From UBA931 sp036825435 (lineage in GTDB: Bacteria; Pseudomonadota; Gammaproteobacteria; Burkholderiales; Casimicrobiaceae), in the NCBI GenBank assembly GCA_036825435.1, contig DAISYG010000046.1:1-16143 (forward strand): a stretch of 16,143 nucleotides of DNA, written 5' to 3'. The notes below the pieces were generated by a model. The model made no database searches and was not told the origin of the DNA. It saw only the letters and a list, made by a program, of their open reading frames with translations. Both the position numbers and the translations under genes were made by a program. Positions 15,579 through 16,143 of the stretch are shown one piece after another (within the stretch, counting starts at the first letter, position 1; the number at the start of each line of letters is the position of its first letter).

Positions 15579-16143
15579 GTTTCAATCCACGCGCTCGTGA
15601 AGAGCGCGACGCGTTTGAAAACGATGGGCAAAACATCATAAGCACGTTTCAATCCACGCGCTCGTGAAGAGCGCGACCGGCGCGATCAATCAGACCCGCA
15701 GCGCCTAAACGGTTTCAATCCACGCGCTCGTGAAGAGCGCGACCGCATTGCTGTCGCCAGCAATCTGTCAGCACCTGGGCGTTTCAATCCACGCGCTCGT
15801 GAAGAGCGCGACTTGTGAGATCAGTAAGCGCTGTCGGCATCTCGCCAGTTTCAATCCACGCGCTCGTGAAGAGCGCGACATTCGCCGCGCTGGTCAAGGA
15901 TGGCAGATACAAAGTTTCAATCCACGCGCTCGTGAAGAGCGCGACAACTCAACATCAGTCGGTGCAGAGATCGGCAGCGTTTCAATCCACGCGCTCGTGA
16001 AGAGCGCGACGTGATCGGCTGTATGTCCAAAAACTGAGTTTGAAAGTTTCAATCCACGCGCTCGTGAAGAGCGCGACTCCGGCGTGATCGGCACATCAAT
16101 CGGAATATCGGGTTTCAATCCACGCGCTCGTGAAGAGCGCGAC

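Larger units (their letters stand above)
13204..16143 (-). CRISPR. CRISPR array, subtype I-C-like repeat, 44 spacers
   Basis: There are 44 full 32-bp repeats that appear identical by eye, the first at 13251-13282 and the last at 16112-16143, plus the 13-bp remnant at 13204. The 44 spacers are 32-38 bp long, mostly 34-35. The plus-strand repeat reads GTTTCAATCCA, stem CGCGCTC, loop GTGAA, stem GAGCGCG, then AC. In the complementary RNA this gives a 7-bp hairpin and an 11-nt UGGAUUGAAAC tail, matching subtype I-C repeats and the 11-nt crRNA 5' handle made by Cas5d. The expected transcription direction is therefore minus, with the leader beyond the right edge; the truncated repeat at the left agrees. 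No cas gene or leader lies in the window. Several spacers read as open frames (for example FAALVKDGRYK from 15881), consistent with mobile-element coding targets. The array may continue past 16143. Confidence 0.98.

Noticed and set aside
13161..16118. Many short open frames on both strands across the array, with recurring peptides such as ALFTSAWIET, RSSRARGLK, FNPRAREERD and VSIHALVKSAT
   Set aside because: These are translations of the CRISPR repeat in different frames, interrupted by spacers. They have no ribosome sites or family match.

Overview
The window looks like a chromosomal segment of a proteobacterium, most likely a beta- or gammaproteobacterium. The minus-strand order rlmE-ftsH-folP-glmM, with yhbY divergent from rlmE, is the arrangement known from those classes, and the FtsH, GlmM and RlmE sequences read as orthologues of the E. 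coli proteins. I cannot name a genus from the sequence alone.

Layout. Positions 1-248 hold no supported gene. Positions 249-7654 are a minus-strand housekeeping cluster that reads, in transcription order, rlmE (23S rRNA methyltransferase), ftsH (membrane AAA+ protease), folP (dihydropteroate synthase), glmM (phosphoglucosamine mutase) and relA (ppGpp synthetase). The folP-glmM gap is 11 nt and the glmM-relA gap is 8 nt, which suggests co-transcription. The ftsH-folP gap carries a REP-like GC hairpin and a second hairpin. yhbY (CRM-domain ribosome assembly factor with a long basic tail) starts 54 bp from rlmE on the plus strand. Both genes have a -10-like hexamer ending exactly 6 nt before the ATG, as expected for leaderless mRNAs.

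Positions 8390-11887 encode a 1165-residue multi-domain flavoprotein. It has an unassigned N-terminal domain, a GltD/NfnB-like region with Fe-S cysteines and two Rossmann folds, and a PyrK/NfnA-like reductase module with a [2Fe-2S] cysteine pattern at the C-terminus. In effect, two proteins that are separate in the electron-bifurcating Nfn complex are on one chain. A good intrinsic terminator follows it. A divergent MoeA-like protein (12017-13201) comes next.

Positions 13204-16143 are a large CRISPR array: 44 identical 32-bp repeats plus one truncated terminal repeat, and 44 spacers of 32-38 bp. Repeat sequence and fold fit subtype I-C. In the usual I-C orientation crRNA is transcribed on the minus strand, towards moeA, so the leader and any cas genes should lie beyond the right edge. 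No cas gene or leader is visible. The oldest end abuts the moeA stop codon (remnant repeat 2 nt after TGA). Two spacers near the right end share 36 nt and differ by 2 nt at the PAM-distal end, which suggests two separate acquisitions from one protospacer.

The most distinctive items are the fused Nfn-like flavoprotein, the slipped duplicate spacers, the array trailer abutting moeA, and the paired leaderless-type promoters between rlmE and yhbY. I see no convincing wholly new system. The flavoprotein is the best candidate for an uncharacterised enzyme.
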